From: an uncultured Myxococcaceae bacterium
Lineage (GTDB): Bacteria; Myxococcota_A; Polyangia; Polyangiales; Ga0077539
Length of the DNA: 64,000 nt
Direction of reading: 5' to 3'
Assembly (NCBI GenBank): GCA_945952225.1
Contig: CAMFHP010000003.1
Span: 1-64,000, forward strand
Shown here: positions 29,977 to 39,300 of the stretch, piece after piece
Layout: every line of letters starts with the position of its first letter
How positions within the stretch are numbered: position 1 is the stretch's first letter
The notes under the pieces: generated by a model
Database searches by the model: none
Told to the model about the DNA's origin: nothing
Seen by the model: the letters and a program-made list of their open reading frames with translations, nothing else
Position numbers and translations under genes: made by a program

Positions 29977-30189
29977 GTGGCCACCGTCAACGCGCACATC
30001 ACGGGCAACGTCTGGAAGATCGAAGTCAAGGTCGGCGACAGCGTCGACGAGGGCACCACGGTGGCCATCCTCGAATCGATGAAGATGGAGATGCCCGTCG
30101 ACTCGGAAGTGAGCGGCACCGTCACCGCGATCCTCGTGAAGGAGGGCGACTCGGTGAAGGAAGGTCAGCCCCTCGTCGAGCTCGGCTGA
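29977..30189 (+). CDS. Stand-alone biotinyl/lipoyl carrier protein
   Basis: 70 residues, start GTG 29977 with GAGGAG 7 nt upstream. The whole protein is a biotinyl-lipoyl domain with ESMKMEMP around the modified Lys (about 36), and the usual flanking strands (GNVWKIEVKVGDSVDEG and KEGDSVKEGQPLVELG). Such short carriers serve acyl-CoA carboxylases (biotin) in actinobacteria and myxobacteria. No carboxylase subunit is adjacent. ESMKMEMP favours biotin over lipoate. Confidence 0.93.
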   Translation: MATVNAHITGNVWKIEVKVGDSVDEGTTVAILESMKMEMPVDSEVSGTVTAILVKEGDSVKEGQPLVELG

Positions 30190-30247
30190 GCGTCGCCGAC
30201 ACCCCGCCGACACCGCGCGCGGCGCCGCCGTCGCGTAGTGACAATTC

Positions 30248-30271
30248 CGCGTGATCTGTGGCAATCACGCG
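30248..30271. promoter_or_regulatory. Perfect palindrome CGCGTGAT-N8-ATCACGCG in the aminotransferase leader
   Basis: 8-bp arms (30248-30255 and 30264-30271) flank an 8-nt centre and end 2 nt before the GTG start at 30274. A TAGTGA -10-like box lies at 30236-30241, placing the palindrome across the predicted transcription start. It could be an operator or an RNA hairpin occluding ribosome binding. Confidence 0.55.
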
Positions 30272-30273
30272 CC

Positions 30274-31482
30274 GTGAACCTCCTCCCCGACCGCAACGCG
30301 AGCCGCCCCGGTGACGACCCCATCTTCGCGCTGAACCGCGAGGCCACGCAGCGCCGCGCCGCGGGCGAGAAGGTCATCAACGCCACGGTGGGCGCGCTGC
30401 TCGAAGACGACGGCTCGCTCGCCGTGCTCCCGTCGGTGGTGACCGCGCTCCGCGAGGTGCCCGCGCAGAAGGCCGCCGCGTACGCGCCCATCGCAGGGGT
30501 GCCCGAGTTCCACCAGGCCGTGATCCGCGACCTCCTCGGCGGAACCTCGCTCGCCGACCAGGCCGTCGCGTGCTCGACGCCCGGCGGCACCGGCGCGCTG
30601 CGCCACGCCCTCTCGCTCTTTCTCGACCCGGGCCAGTCGATGGTCACGTCGTCGTTCTACTGGGGTCCGTACGGCACGCTCTGCGACGAGAACAACCGCA
30701 CGCTCACGACCTTCAACACCTTCGCGCCCGACGGCACCCTCGACCTCGCGTCCTTCGAGCGCACCCTCGACGAGACCGCGCAGAAGCAGGGACGCCTCCT
30801 GCTCTTTCTCAACGACCCCTGCCACAACCCCACCGGCTACTCGATGTCGCACGCCGAGTGGACCGCCGTGTCGAACATCCTCCACGCGCAGTCGAAGCGC
30901 GTGCCCACCGCGGTGCTCGTCGACGTGGCCTACCTCGCGTATGCGCGCGACACCAAGAGCTTCCGCGCGCACCTCGAACCCCTCACCGAACACGCCGCGG
31001 TGCTCTTCGCGTGGTCGGGCAGCAAGGCCTTCACGCAGTACGGCCAGCGCATCGGCGCCCTCATCGCGTGCGTCGCCGACCCGAAGGCCCGCACCGCCAC
31101 GCAGAACGCCCTCGCCTACGCCTCGCGCGGCACCTGGAGCAACTGCAACGCCGCGGGCCAGCACGCCGTCGCCCGCTGTCTCACCGACGCCGCGCTCCGC
31201 GCCCAGGTCGACGGCGAACGCGAGCGCCTGCGCGCCCTCCTCGACGCGCGCGTGACGGCCTTCAACACCGCCGCGGCGGGCACCGGACTGCGCTATCCCC
31301 GCTACGACGGCGGCTTCTTCGTCACCGTGTTCGCCCGCGACGCGAAGGCCTCCGCCGAGAGGCTCAAGGCCCGCGGGGTGTTCACCGTTCCGCAGCCCGG
31401 CGCGATCCGCGTGGCCCTGTGCAGCGTGGCCGGCGCCGACGTGCCCGCCCTCGTCACCGCCCTCGCCGAGTGCGTCGACTGA
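30274..31482 (+). CDS. PLP-dependent class I/II aminotransferase
   Basis: 402 residues from GTG 30274. Fold-type I features: STPGGTGALRHAL, SSFYWGPYGTLCDENNR, the pyridoxal-binding DPCHNPTGYS, LVDVAYLAYARD and the Schiff-base Lys in WSGSKAFTQYGQRIGAL, with the C-terminal Arg region near AIRVALCSV. The family transfers amino groups from aromatic or branched amino acids to 2-oxo acids; FTQYGQR resembles aromatic/aspartate aminotransferases, but the substrate cannot be read from sequence. The palindrome immediately before the start suggests dedicated regulation. It converges on tatD with 22 bp between stops. Confidence 0.93.
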   Translation: MNLLPDRNASRPGDDPIFALNREATQRRAAGEKVINATVGALLEDDGSLAVLPSVVTALREVPAQKAAAYAPIAGVPEFHQAVIRDLLGGTSLADQAVACSTPGGTGALRHALSLFLDPGQSMVTSSFYWGPYGTLCDENNRTLTTFNTFAPDGTLDLASFERTLDETAQKQGRLLLFLNDPCHNPTGYSMSHAEWTAVSNILHAQSKRVPTAVLVDVAYLAYARDTKSFRAHLEPLTEHAAVLFAWSGSKAFTQYGQRIGALIACVADPKARTATQNALAYASRGTWSNCNAAGQHAVARCLTDAALRAQVDGERERLRALLDARVTAFNTAAAGTGLRYPRYDGGFFVTVFARDAKASAERLKARGVFTVPQPGAIRVALCSVAGADVPALVTALAECVD

Positions 31483-31504
31483 GCGACCGCTCCACTCTTC
31501 GAAA

Positions 31505-32314
31505 CTACCTGAAAAATAGACGTTTCGCGTTGTCGTTGCACCGCCGTGCGAGCGCCTCCACGGGCTCGCCGCGCACGTCGGCCACGCGATGCGCGATGAC
31601 CGCGAGGTGCATGGGCTCGCAGCGTCGCTCGGGCACGCCCGTGGGCGTCTGATCGGGCGCGTCGGTCTCCAGCAGCAGACGCTCGGCGGGGATCACCCTC
31701 GTCGCCTCGACGGGCCTCCGCGCGGTGGCACGGGTGACGGCGCCGCCCATCGCGAGGTGCCATCCCAGCGCGGTGTACTCGCGCACGAGCTCGGCGCTCC
31801 CCGAGAAGCTGTGGATCACCCCGGGCTCGCGCGGGAGCTTCACCGCGCGCATCGCCGCCAGCGCCTCTCCGTGCGCGCGGAGCACGTGCACCACGAGGGG
31901 AAGCTCCAGCGCGCGCGCCACCTCGACGTGCGCGAAGAACACCCTGCGCTGCCGATCGAGCGTCGCGCGCAGGGCCTCGGTGCTCCCGTCGAAGCCGCAC
32001 TCGCCCACGGCGGTCACCACCGCGCGCGCCCCGCGGATGCGCCCTTCGAGCGAGGCCAGCGCATCGTCGAGGGCCGCGTCGTCGAGGCGGTGGAGGTACT
32101 GCGGGTGAACGCCGAGCGCCGCGCGCAATCCGTCGTCGAGGGCCGCGCAGTCGAGGGTCTTCTGCCACGACGCGGGCTCCACCGCGGGCACGAGCGCGGC
32201 GGTCACACCGTGGTGTTGCGCGCGTTGCCACACGGCCGCGCGGTCGTCGTCGAACTCGGGCGCGTCGAGGTGGCAGTGCGTGTCGACGAGGGCGTCGAGC
32301 GCGCCGTCGGTCAC
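31505..32314 (-). CDS. tatD: TatD-family metal-dependent hydrolase
   Basis: 269 residues from GTG 32314, which overlaps the preceding stop (GTGA). TatD motifs: LVDTHCHLDAPEFDDD (metal HxH), GVHPQ, AVGECGFD, VVHVLRAHGEA, GVIHSFSGS and LLETDAP. TatD enzymes are Mg-dependent 3'-5' deoxyribonucleases of the amidohydrolase fold in the cytoplasm. Third gene of the smpB operon. Confidence 0.95.
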   Translation of the reverse strand: MTDGALDALVDTHCHLDAPEFDDDRAAVWQRAQHHGVTAALVPAVEPASWQKTLDCAALDDGLRAALGVHPQYLHRLDDAALDDALASLEGRIRGARAVVTAVGECGFDGSTEALRATLDRQRRVFFAHVEVARALELPLVVHVLRAHGEALAAMRAVKLPREPGVIHSFSGSAELVREYTALGWHLAMGGAVTRATARRPVEATRVIPAERLLLETDAPDQTPTGVPERRCEPMHLAVIAHRVADVRGEPVEALARRCNDNAKRLFFR

Positions 32315-32607
32315 GGTGCGGGCGTGGCGCGCGGCGCCGTCGCGAAGGCCGCGCGAATGGCCACGGTGGCGTTCACGAGGCGTCCGCGGACGATGAATCC
32401 GTCGGCCTCGCGCTTCGAGCCCGCGACCTTGAGGGTGAAGCGCACGGGGGCGTCACCGACGTGGAGGTGTCCGTTGGGCGAGGCGCCCGGCGGGTACGCG
32501 CGCGTCGAGGCGCGCACGGTGACGTGGAGGTCGTCGGCGAGGTCGAGGAGGCCCTCTCCGTCGGGCTCCCAGGTGATGCGTGCGGCGCTCACGAAAGGGT
32601 CACTCAC
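32311..32607 (-). CDS. Small conserved-looking protein between smpB and tatD
   Basis: 98 residues. GTG 32607 overlaps the smpB stop (GTGA) and its own stop overlaps the tatD start (GTGA), so both ends are tied to translated neighbours. Sequence features: RITWEPDGEGLLDLADDLHV and READGFIVRGRLVNATVAIR. No signal peptide, transmembrane segment or Cys is present. The fold may be an all-beta domain; I recognise no family. Its existence is supported mainly by overlap context and codon bias. Confidence 0.72.
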   Translation of the reverse strand: MSDPFVSAARITWEPDGEGLLDLADDLHVTVRASTRAYPPGASPNGHLHVGDAPVRFTLKVAGSKREADGFIVRGRLVNATVAIRAAFATAPRATPAP

Positions 32608-33089
32608 TTCTCGCGCTTGTAGTGGCGGGTCATGGCGGCGCGGGCCTCGCGGTCGCCCTCGCGCTTCTTGATCTCTTCGCGGCGGTCGACGGCGTCTTTG
32701 CCCCGCGCGAGCCCGAGCTCGATCTTCACGCGACCGTCTTTGAAATAGGCCTTCAGCGCGACGAGGGTGTAGCCGCGCTGACGGATCTTGCCTTCGAGGC
32801 GGTCGATCTCGTGGCGGTGCGCGAGGAGCTTTCGCGTGCGCTTCTCCTCGTGCTTGATCATCGTCGCGAAGGGGTACGGCGGGATGTAGGCGTTGAGGAG
32901 CATGAGCTGCCCCGCCTGCACGAAGCCGTAGGCGTCGTTGAGCTCCATCTTGCCGTCGCGGAGGCTCTTCACCTCGGAGCCCACGAGCACCACGCCGACC
33001 TCGATGCGCTCGTCGATGGTGTAGCGCGCGAGGGCGCGGCGGTTCTCGGAGATGAGCTTCACGCCCTCGGGGGGCTTCTTCGCTGTCAT
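32604..33089 (-). CDS. smpB: SsrA-binding protein SmpB
   Basis: 161 residues, ATG 33089. Family motifs: LISENRRALARYTIDERIEVG, LVGSEVKSLRDGKMELNDAY, LLNAYIPPY and the basic C-terminus with GLARGKDAVDRREEIKKREG. SmpB binds tmRNA and starts trans-translation on stalled ribosomes. Length is normal. A TGATAC -10-like box followed by CTCGCG lies about 25 nt upstream. First gene of a three-gene overlapping operon with tatD. Confidence 0.97.
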   Translation of the reverse strand: MTAKKPPEGVKLISENRRALARYTIDERIEVGVVLVGSEVKSLRDGKMELNDAYGFVQAGQLMLLNAYIPPYPFATMIKHEEKRTRKLLAHRHEIDRLEGKIRQRGYTLVALKAYFKDGRVKIELGLARGKDAVDRREEIKKREGDREARAAMTRHYKREK

Positions 33090-33147
33090 GGCAGTGCTTC
33101 GGGGGCGCGAGGTGTATCACAGCGCGCGTGGGAGAGAACCGTCGCCC

Positions 33148-34113
33148 TCACCGCGGAACGTGGCGCCGCAGGAACGCATGCGTGTCGCGCCAGTGCTGCC
33201 GCGCGTTCTCGCGGAACACGAAGGCGTGAAACGCGTGGGGCTCGCCGCGGTAGTAGCGCACCTCGCTCCGCGCGCCCCGCGCCGTGAGCGCTGCGTGGAG
33301 GCGCCGCGTGTCGTCGAGAATGGGATCGGCCGTGCCGCAGGTAAGAAAGAACGGCGGCAGCGGGCGCGCGGGGAGCGCGTCGCCTTCGAGCACGCGCAAC
33401 GGATCGGCGAGGTCGAGGGCGCGCGAGGCGCCGGGCGCGGCGCTCCCCACGTAGGCGCGCGAGACCTCTTCGATGCGGTCGGCGATGAAGCGCGGGAGGT
33501 CGGGGCGCCGTCGCACGAAGCGCTCGGGGTCGGTCACCTGGAGGATCCCGCACGCGGGCAGCACGGCGCGCGGGAGCACCGCGGTGTCGAACACGCGCTT
33601 CGCGTAGGGCTCGTCGCGTTCGAAGGTCGCCGCGACGGTGAGCGCGGTCACCAGGTTGGCCCCCGCGGATTCACCCGCGAGCACGAGGCGCTGCGTGTCG
33701 GCGCCGTAGCGTTCCGCGTGCTCGCACACCCACGCCCACGCGCGGGAGACGTCGTCGAGGGCCGCGGGAAAGGGGTGCTGCGGCGCGAGCCGGTAGTCGA
33801 CGTTGAAGACCGTGTAGCCCTCGCGCGCGAAGGCCAGGGCCATGACCCAGTGCGTGTCCTTCGAGAGGATGCGGAAGCCGCCGCCGTGGACGTAGAGCAC
33901 CGCGGGCGTGGGGCCGTCGGTCGGTGCGGGGCGCCACACGTCGAGGTGCAGTCCGTCGGCGTAGGCCACGTTGCGGGTGACCGTGACGCCGTGGCGTTCG
34001 GGGCGCGCGAGGGGGTGCATCGCGCTGAGGCGAGACACACCGCGAAAGAATCCGTCGACGAGGAGCGAGCCCGCGCGGCGTCGCAGCGGGTCGAGGCGGG
34101 AGTGGGCCGTCAC
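33148..34113 (-). CDS. Alpha/beta hydrolase, HSL-type (alpha/beta hydrolase fold-3)
   Basis: 321 residues from GTG 34113. Oxyanion-hole motif YVHGGGF (about 92-98), nucleophile GESAGANLV (Ser about 168), acidic residue in CGTADPILDD and catalytic His in EPHAFHAFVF. This is the hormone-sensitive-lipase esterase family acting on short acyl esters. No signal peptide, but residues 12-30 are hydrophobic (GSLLVDGFFRGVSRL) and may touch membranes. The gene begins 16 bp after the OPT transporter stop, so the two are probably co-transcribed. Confidence 0.92.
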   Translation of the reverse strand: MTAHSRLDPLRRRAGSLLVDGFFRGVSRLSAMHPLARPERHGVTVTRNVAYADGLHLDVWRPAPTDGPTPAVLYVHGGGFRILSKDTHWVMALAFAREGYTVFNVDYRLAPQHPFPAALDDVSRAWAWVCEHAERYGADTQRLVLAGESAGANLVTALTVAATFERDEPYAKRVFDTAVLPRAVLPACGILQVTDPERFVRRRPDLPRFIADRIEEVSRAYVGSAAPGASRALDLADPLRVLEGDALPARPLPPFFLTCGTADPILDDTRRLHAALTARGARSEVRYYRGEPHAFHAFVFRENARQHWRDTHAFLRRHVPR

Positions 34114-34129
34114 GGGCCCGGAGGGTGAC

Positions 34130-36073
34130 CTACTCCGCGAGCAGGTGGAAGTTCTGGAGCACGCGCACGACGATCTCCATGAGGCTCTCGCCCGCGATGA
34201 GTCCCGAGCTGATGGGAATGAGCCAGCGCTCGGCCTGCTCGCGCGAGTATTTCTTCTCCAGCGCCAGGGCCACGAGGGCGCCGAGGAACATCGAGATCGC
34301 GTTGGAGAACGGCAGCGTGAAGGCCAGCCCGAGCCCCGTCGCCGAGGGGAAATACTTCTTCGCCTTCGCGGGCAGCGCGCGCTCGACGAGCACCATCACC
34401 ACGCCGAGCACGGCGCCCACGGCGGCCAGCGTGCGGGCGCTCTCGGGCAGCGCGCCGAGGCCGCGGGCGAGCACCTCGGAGACGGCCTTCCACGAGATGG
34501 CACCGGGCGCGGGGATGCGGTCGGTGCCGAGCACCGTGTGGTCGGGCACGAGCTGTTGAAACGCGAGCACCACGCACACCGAGCCCGCCATCACGCCGAA
34601 GAACTGCGCGAGAAACTGCTGCCGGGGCTTCGCGCCGAGCAGGTAGCCCGACTTGAGGTCCGTGAGCAGGTCGGCGGCGTGGATGGCCACCCCCGATCCC
34701 ATCGAGGCCGTCATGAGGTTGGTGCTCACGCTGCCCGGCGCGAGCACGCCCGACACGATCTGCGTGATCTTCGCGAGGGCGCCCGTGGGGGTGATGTCGG
34801 TCTCGCCCGTCGCGCGGCTCGCCACGATCGCGATGAAGAACGACAGCGCCACGCACACGAGGCTCATCCACCAGGCGATGCCGAAGAACATCCACCCGAA
34901 GAGGGCCACGAAGGGCGTCACGGCCACGACGCCGCCGAGGAACCACGACATGGGCACCTCGACCGCGGTCATCGGGTCGTTGCTGTCGGCCTGCTTGCCG
35001 AAGAGGCGACCGAGGTCGGAGAAGGCGCGCGCCACCTGGCGCCACGAGAACGCGAACGAGAGCAGGCCCGACGTGAGGAGCATCGGCGAGCCGAGCCACA
35101 CGGTCCACGACGCGATGGCCTTGTACTTCACCTCGGGGATCGCGCCGATCGTGTGGCCGTAGGGCGCGAGGAAGCCGTAGTTCAGCAGCGCGCCGAGCAT
35201 CATCGTCCACGCCGAGCGCCACCCCATGATCGCGCCCGCGGCGAGGAGCAGCAGGCTCGTGTCGAAGTAGATCGACCACTTCTTCGCGGCGATGCCGTGG
35301 ATCTTGAGCCCCGGCACTTCGAGCATCTCGGGGAGGTTGAACCAGAACTGCCAGCGGGCCTTCGCGCTGCGGAGCCACGTCCAGAGGGCGCCGAGGGCCA
35401 TGGAGTTGAGCAGCCAGCGACCCGCGGCGGCGGTGTTCGAGGCCTCGCCCGGCGGGGTCACATCCGCGCTGCGATGCGGGCCTTCGCCGACGGTGACCGC
35501 GGTCTTCTTGCGCGCGTCGAGGGCCGCGGCCTCTTCGGGGTAGAGCCCGCGCAGGGTCTCTGCCGCGGCGATGCCCGAGGGGAACTTCAGCCCCTCCTGG
35601 TTGATCATCTGGCGCTTCATGGGAATCGCCATGAAGACCCCGAGCATGGCCACCGAGGTGATCCACAGGAACATCACGTGCCCCGGGATCGCGTGCTGCG
35701 TGACCATCATCAGCGCGGGGATGGCCGCGGCCGTTCCGCCGCCGGTCATGTAGCCCGCGGCCGAGGCTACGGACTGCATCGCGTTGTTCTCCAGCATGCC
35801 GAAGGGCGTCTTGAACACCCCGATGCCGTGGAGCCCCTTCGCGATGACGTACGCGAGAATGCCCGCGGTGATCGTCACGCCGAAGCTCCACCCCGTCTTC
35901 AGCGCGATCACCAGGTTCGAAAACGACATGATCCCGCCGAGGAACATCCCCAGCACCACGGCCCGCCCCGTGAGCTGCCGCGCGTCGTCTCCCTGGTACA
36001 CCTCGCGCAGCCATCGCTGCTCCGGGTCCTCGCCGCTGGCGCCCCCGGTGGTCGTCTCAACACCCTCACTCAT
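34130..36073 (-). CDS. OPT-family oligopeptide/metal-chelate transporter
   Basis: About 647 residues from ATG 36073; an ATG 15 codons upstream (36118) is possible. About 14-16 hydrophobic segments with OPT motifs: ALKTGWSFGVTITAGILAYV, the conserved NNAMQSVASAAGYMTGGG, NQEGLKFPSGIAAAETL, and near the C-terminus PISSGLIAGESLMEIV. OPT proteins are proton-coupled importers of small peptides or siderophore-type metal chelates in the inner membrane. A TATAGT box lies at 36178-36183 on this strand, overlapping the tRNA-Cys promoter. Followed by the esterase gene. Confidence 0.94.
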   Translation of the reverse strand: MSEGVETTTGGASGEDPEQRWLREVYQGDDARQLTGRAVVLGMFLGGIMSFSNLVIALKTGWSFGVTITAGILAYVIAKGLHGIGVFKTPFGMLENNAMQSVASAAGYMTGGGTAAAIPALMMVTQHAIPGHVMFLWITSVAMLGVFMAIPMKRQMINQEGLKFPSGIAAAETLRGLYPEEAAALDARKKTAVTVGEGPHRSADVTPPGEASNTAAAGRWLLNSMALGALWTWLRSAKARWQFWFNLPEMLEVPGLKIHGIAAKKWSIYFDTSLLLLAAGAIMGWRSAWTMMLGALLNYGFLAPYGHTIGAIPEVKYKAIASWTVWLGSPMLLTSGLLSFAFSWRQVARAFSDLGRLFGKQADSNDPMTAVEVPMSWFLGGVVAVTPFVALFGWMFFGIAWWMSLVCVALSFFIAIVASRATGETDITPTGALAKITQIVSGVLAPGSVSTNLMTASMGSGVAIHAADLLTDLKSGYLLGAKPRQQFLAQFFGVMAGSVCVVLAFQQLVPDHTVLGTDRIPAPGAISWKAVSEVLARGLGALPESARTLAAVGAVLGVVMVLVERALPAKAKKYFPSATGLGLAFTLPFSNAISMFLGALVALALEKKYSREQAERWLIPISSGLIAGESLMEIVVRVLQNFHLLAE

Positions 36074-36155
36074 GGTCGTGAGTGCGTGCCAGAACGCCGC
36101 ACGAATGTCACCGCGCATCGCCCCGGAGGGTCTCGGGTGAAACTGCGCCGTGTGC

Positions 36156-36185
36156 TTGACAGCCTCGCGGGCCGCCGACTATAAG
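36156..36185 (+). promoter_or_regulatory. Consensus sigma70 promoter of tRNA-Cys
   Basis: -35 TTGACA (36156-36161), 18-bp spacer, -10 TATAAG (36180-36185). It is the closest match to consensus seen in the window. The tRNA 5' end is 53 nt downstream. The complement of the -10 reads TATAGT toward the OPT gene. Confidence 0.75.
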
Positions 36186-36238
36186 CCCCGAACCTTCGCG
36201 ACGGTGTTGTCTCCACGACGCCTTTCGCAACAGGTGTT

Positions 36239-36310
36239 GGTGCGGTAGCCAAGTGGTTAGGCAACGGTTTGCAAAACCGTTATACGTGGGTTCGAATCCC
36301 ATCCGCACCT
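36239..36310 (+). tRNA. tRNA-Cys (anticodon GCA)
   Basis: 72 nt folding as a standard cloverleaf: acceptor GGTGCGG/CCGCACC, D arm GCC...GGC with AGTGGTTA loop, anticodon stem ACGGT/ACCGT around loop TTGCAAA (anticodon GCA), 5-nt variable region, T arm GTGGG-TTCGAAT-CCCAT, discriminator T. The 3' CCA is not encoded and must be added after transcription. It is followed 40 nt later by the sulfatase gene. Confidence 0.97.
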
Positions 36311-36350
36311 CTCCTCTGCCGATGTGCACCCGGGTCAGCGTAGGCCCCGC

Positions 36351-39300
36351 ATGACGGAGAACCACGAAGCGCTCCCGAGCCGCATCGCGGTGGGACGCGC
36401 AGTGCTCGTCGGCAGCGTCGCGGGGCTCCTCGCGGGATGGTCCGACCTCGCGAGCACGGTGCTCTGGCTCGCGCCCGGGCCCGACCGCGCGCGCCTCTCG
36501 GCGGTGCTGCTCCTTGGGGGATTCTCCGTGGGCGCGGCGCTCGCGGCGCTGCTCTCGTCGCTCGACGCGCTGCTCTCACGTCACGTGCGGCGCGTGCCCT
36601 TGCGCATGGCCGCGCTCGTGGCCGCGCCGCTCACCGCCACCGCGTGGATGCTCTTCACGGGCGGACGCATGAAGCGCCTCCCCGCCCTCACCCTGCTGCG
36701 CCCCGTGACGGCCCTGGTGCTCGTGTGCGCGGGGGCCTTCGCGCTCGCGTCGCTCTGGCGCTTCGTGCGCACGATTCCCTCGCGCTCGCGGGCGCAGCGG
36801 TGGGCCCTCGCGGCGCTCTCGCTCGTCGCAGGATGGACGCTCCACGGACTCGATCATCGGGTGCTTCCGCGGCTCTACGAGTACCTGCACACGGGGCTCG
36901 GGGTGCTCACGGTGATGGCCTACGCGGTGGCCGTGGTGGCGATGGTTCCGCCCGCGTGGTGGATCGTGCGGGCCGTGCCCGGCGCGGCGGCGGTGACGGC
37001 CCTCGCGGCGGCGCTGGCGGGCCCGTGGGCGTGGGGCGCGCTCGATCGATGGCCCAACGTGCGGGCCGAGGTGTTCGCGACGCACGCGCCCTTCGTCCGT
37101 CACGCGGCGCTCGCGGTGGCCGCGGTGGCGCGCAGGCCCGAGGCCACGGGCGCCGTCGATCCCCTCGCCCTCCGTCGCGCGCGCTACGCCCGCGAGCAGT
37201 CGTCACAGACAGGAAATGTCACCGGTCCGGTGTTTCCCGGCGCGCACGTGGTGTTGTTCACCGTCGACGCGATGCGCGCCGACCGCCTCGGACGCGTGGT
37301 GCGCGGCCGCTCGATCACCCCCACGCTCGACGGCCTCGCGCGGCGCGGCGTGGTCTTCACGCAGGCCTACGCGCAGGCCCCGCATTCGAGCTACTCGCTC
37401 TCGTCGCTGCACACGGGCGAGTACCTCCACGAGACGCTCCCGCTCGGTCAGCCGCAGCCCCTCGCGACGATGGCCGACGTGCTCCGCGGCGCGGGACGCC
37501 ACACCGCCGCGCTCTACACGCAGGGCGTGTTCTTCACCGAGGGCGAGCACCTCGGCGCGTACCGCGAGCACGATTTCGGCTTCGCGCGCGCGGCCCACGT
37601 CGACCGCAACGCCGACGCGCAGGCCGACGCGGCGATCGCCGAGCTCGACGACATCGTGCGGCGCGGCGAGCCCCCGTCGATGTTGTGGGTGCACTTCTTC
37701 GACGCCCACGCGCCCTACCAGGGCAGCGGTCCCACGGCGGCGGCGCAGTACGACGACGCGGTCTCGCACATCGACGCGGCGATGGGGCGCGTGCTCGACC
37801 ACGCGCAGCGGGTGTTCGCGCGGGGCCTCGTGGTGGCCGTCACCGCGGACCACGGCGAAGAGTTCAACGACCACGGCGGCGTCTATCACGGCTCGACGCT
37901 CTACGAAGAGCAGGTGCGCGTTCCGCTCGTGATCGCCGCGCCGGGACTCACCCCGCAGCGGGTGACCGCGCCCGTGGAGCTCGTCGACGTGGCCCCCACG
38001 CTGGTCTCGCTCGCAGGCGCGCGTCCCGCGCCCACGATGCGCGGCCACGACCTGCGCCCGTGGATGGTGCGTCCGCCCACGCCGGGCGTCGACACGCGTC
38101 CCGTGTTCTCGGCGGTGAACAGCCGCAAGATGGTGCGCCACAACCAGTGGAAGCTCGTCGCCGACCTCACCTTCGGCGTGTACGAGCTCTTCGACCTCAC
38201 GGCGGATCCGGGCGAGCGTCGCAACCTCGCGGGCACCGAGACGGCGCTGCGCGAAGCCCTCCACGCCGACCTCACCGCATGGCTCGAAGCGCTCTCCGAC
38301 CGCGGTACGGCGCGCGGTGCCGTGGCGCGCGCGCGGGTGGGAGACCGCGCGGCGATTCCCGGGCTCACCGAGATCACCCGCGACCCCAGGGCCTCCGAGG
38401 CCGAGCGCGTCGAGGCCGTGGAACTCCTCGCGAGCTTCGCGCGCCGCTCGCTCATCGACACGCTGCGCCCGCTGCTGCGCGACCGCTCCGCCGCCGTGCG
38501 CAACGCCGCCGCCGTGGCCCTCGGACGCGCGGGCGATGCGAGCGCGGCCCCGCTGCTCCGCGACCTCGTGCGCGACGAGCGTCCCGAGATGCGCCGACGC
38601 GCGGGCCTCGCCCTCGGACGCCTCCGTGATCCCGCCTCCCTCGACGCGCTGGTCGAGACGCTGTGGGCGCCCGAAGAGTCCGACGTGATCGAGGCCATTC
38701 GCGCGCTGGGCGCTCTCGGAGACCGTCGCGCGATCGAGCCGCTCATGACGGTGTTTCCCGACGACCACGTGCGCTACCAGGTGGTGCTCGCGCTCGGTCA
38801 GCTCCGCGACCCGTCGCTCTTCGATCTCTTCGCGCGCACGGCCCTCACCGACCCCACCGACGACGCGCGCGCCAACGCCATCGCGGCCCTCGGCATGCTC
38901 GGTGACACGCGCGCGGTGCCGCTCATTCTCGGCACGATTCATCACACGCGCGCCGAGCGGTACGCGGCCGAGGCCCTGGGCGCGCTCGGCGTGGTGGGAC
39001 CGCGCATCGAGGGCTTCGACGCGCGCATGGTCGAAGTGACCCCCGAGGCCTTCGAATCGTGCGGACCCCACGAAGACCAGCTCGGGTGGCGCTACCTCGA
39101 CGCGCACAGCTGCGTGGGCAAACCCGGCGGCGGAAGGCTCCCCGTGCGCTTCTTCTCGCGCTACGGCGGACTGCGACTGATGGTGATCCGCGCGCGCCGC
39201 GACGACGGCCCGCCCGTGCGTGTGCCGCTGCGTGTGGGCGGACAGGTCGTGGCGACGATTCCCCTCTCGCCGCGCTGGGAGGAGTCGCGCGTGCCCATGC

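Noticed and set aside
30238-30273. GTG 30238 as start of the aminotransferase
   Set aside because: It overlaps the -10-like box and would place the perfect palindrome inside the coding region; the fold begins after GTG 30274.
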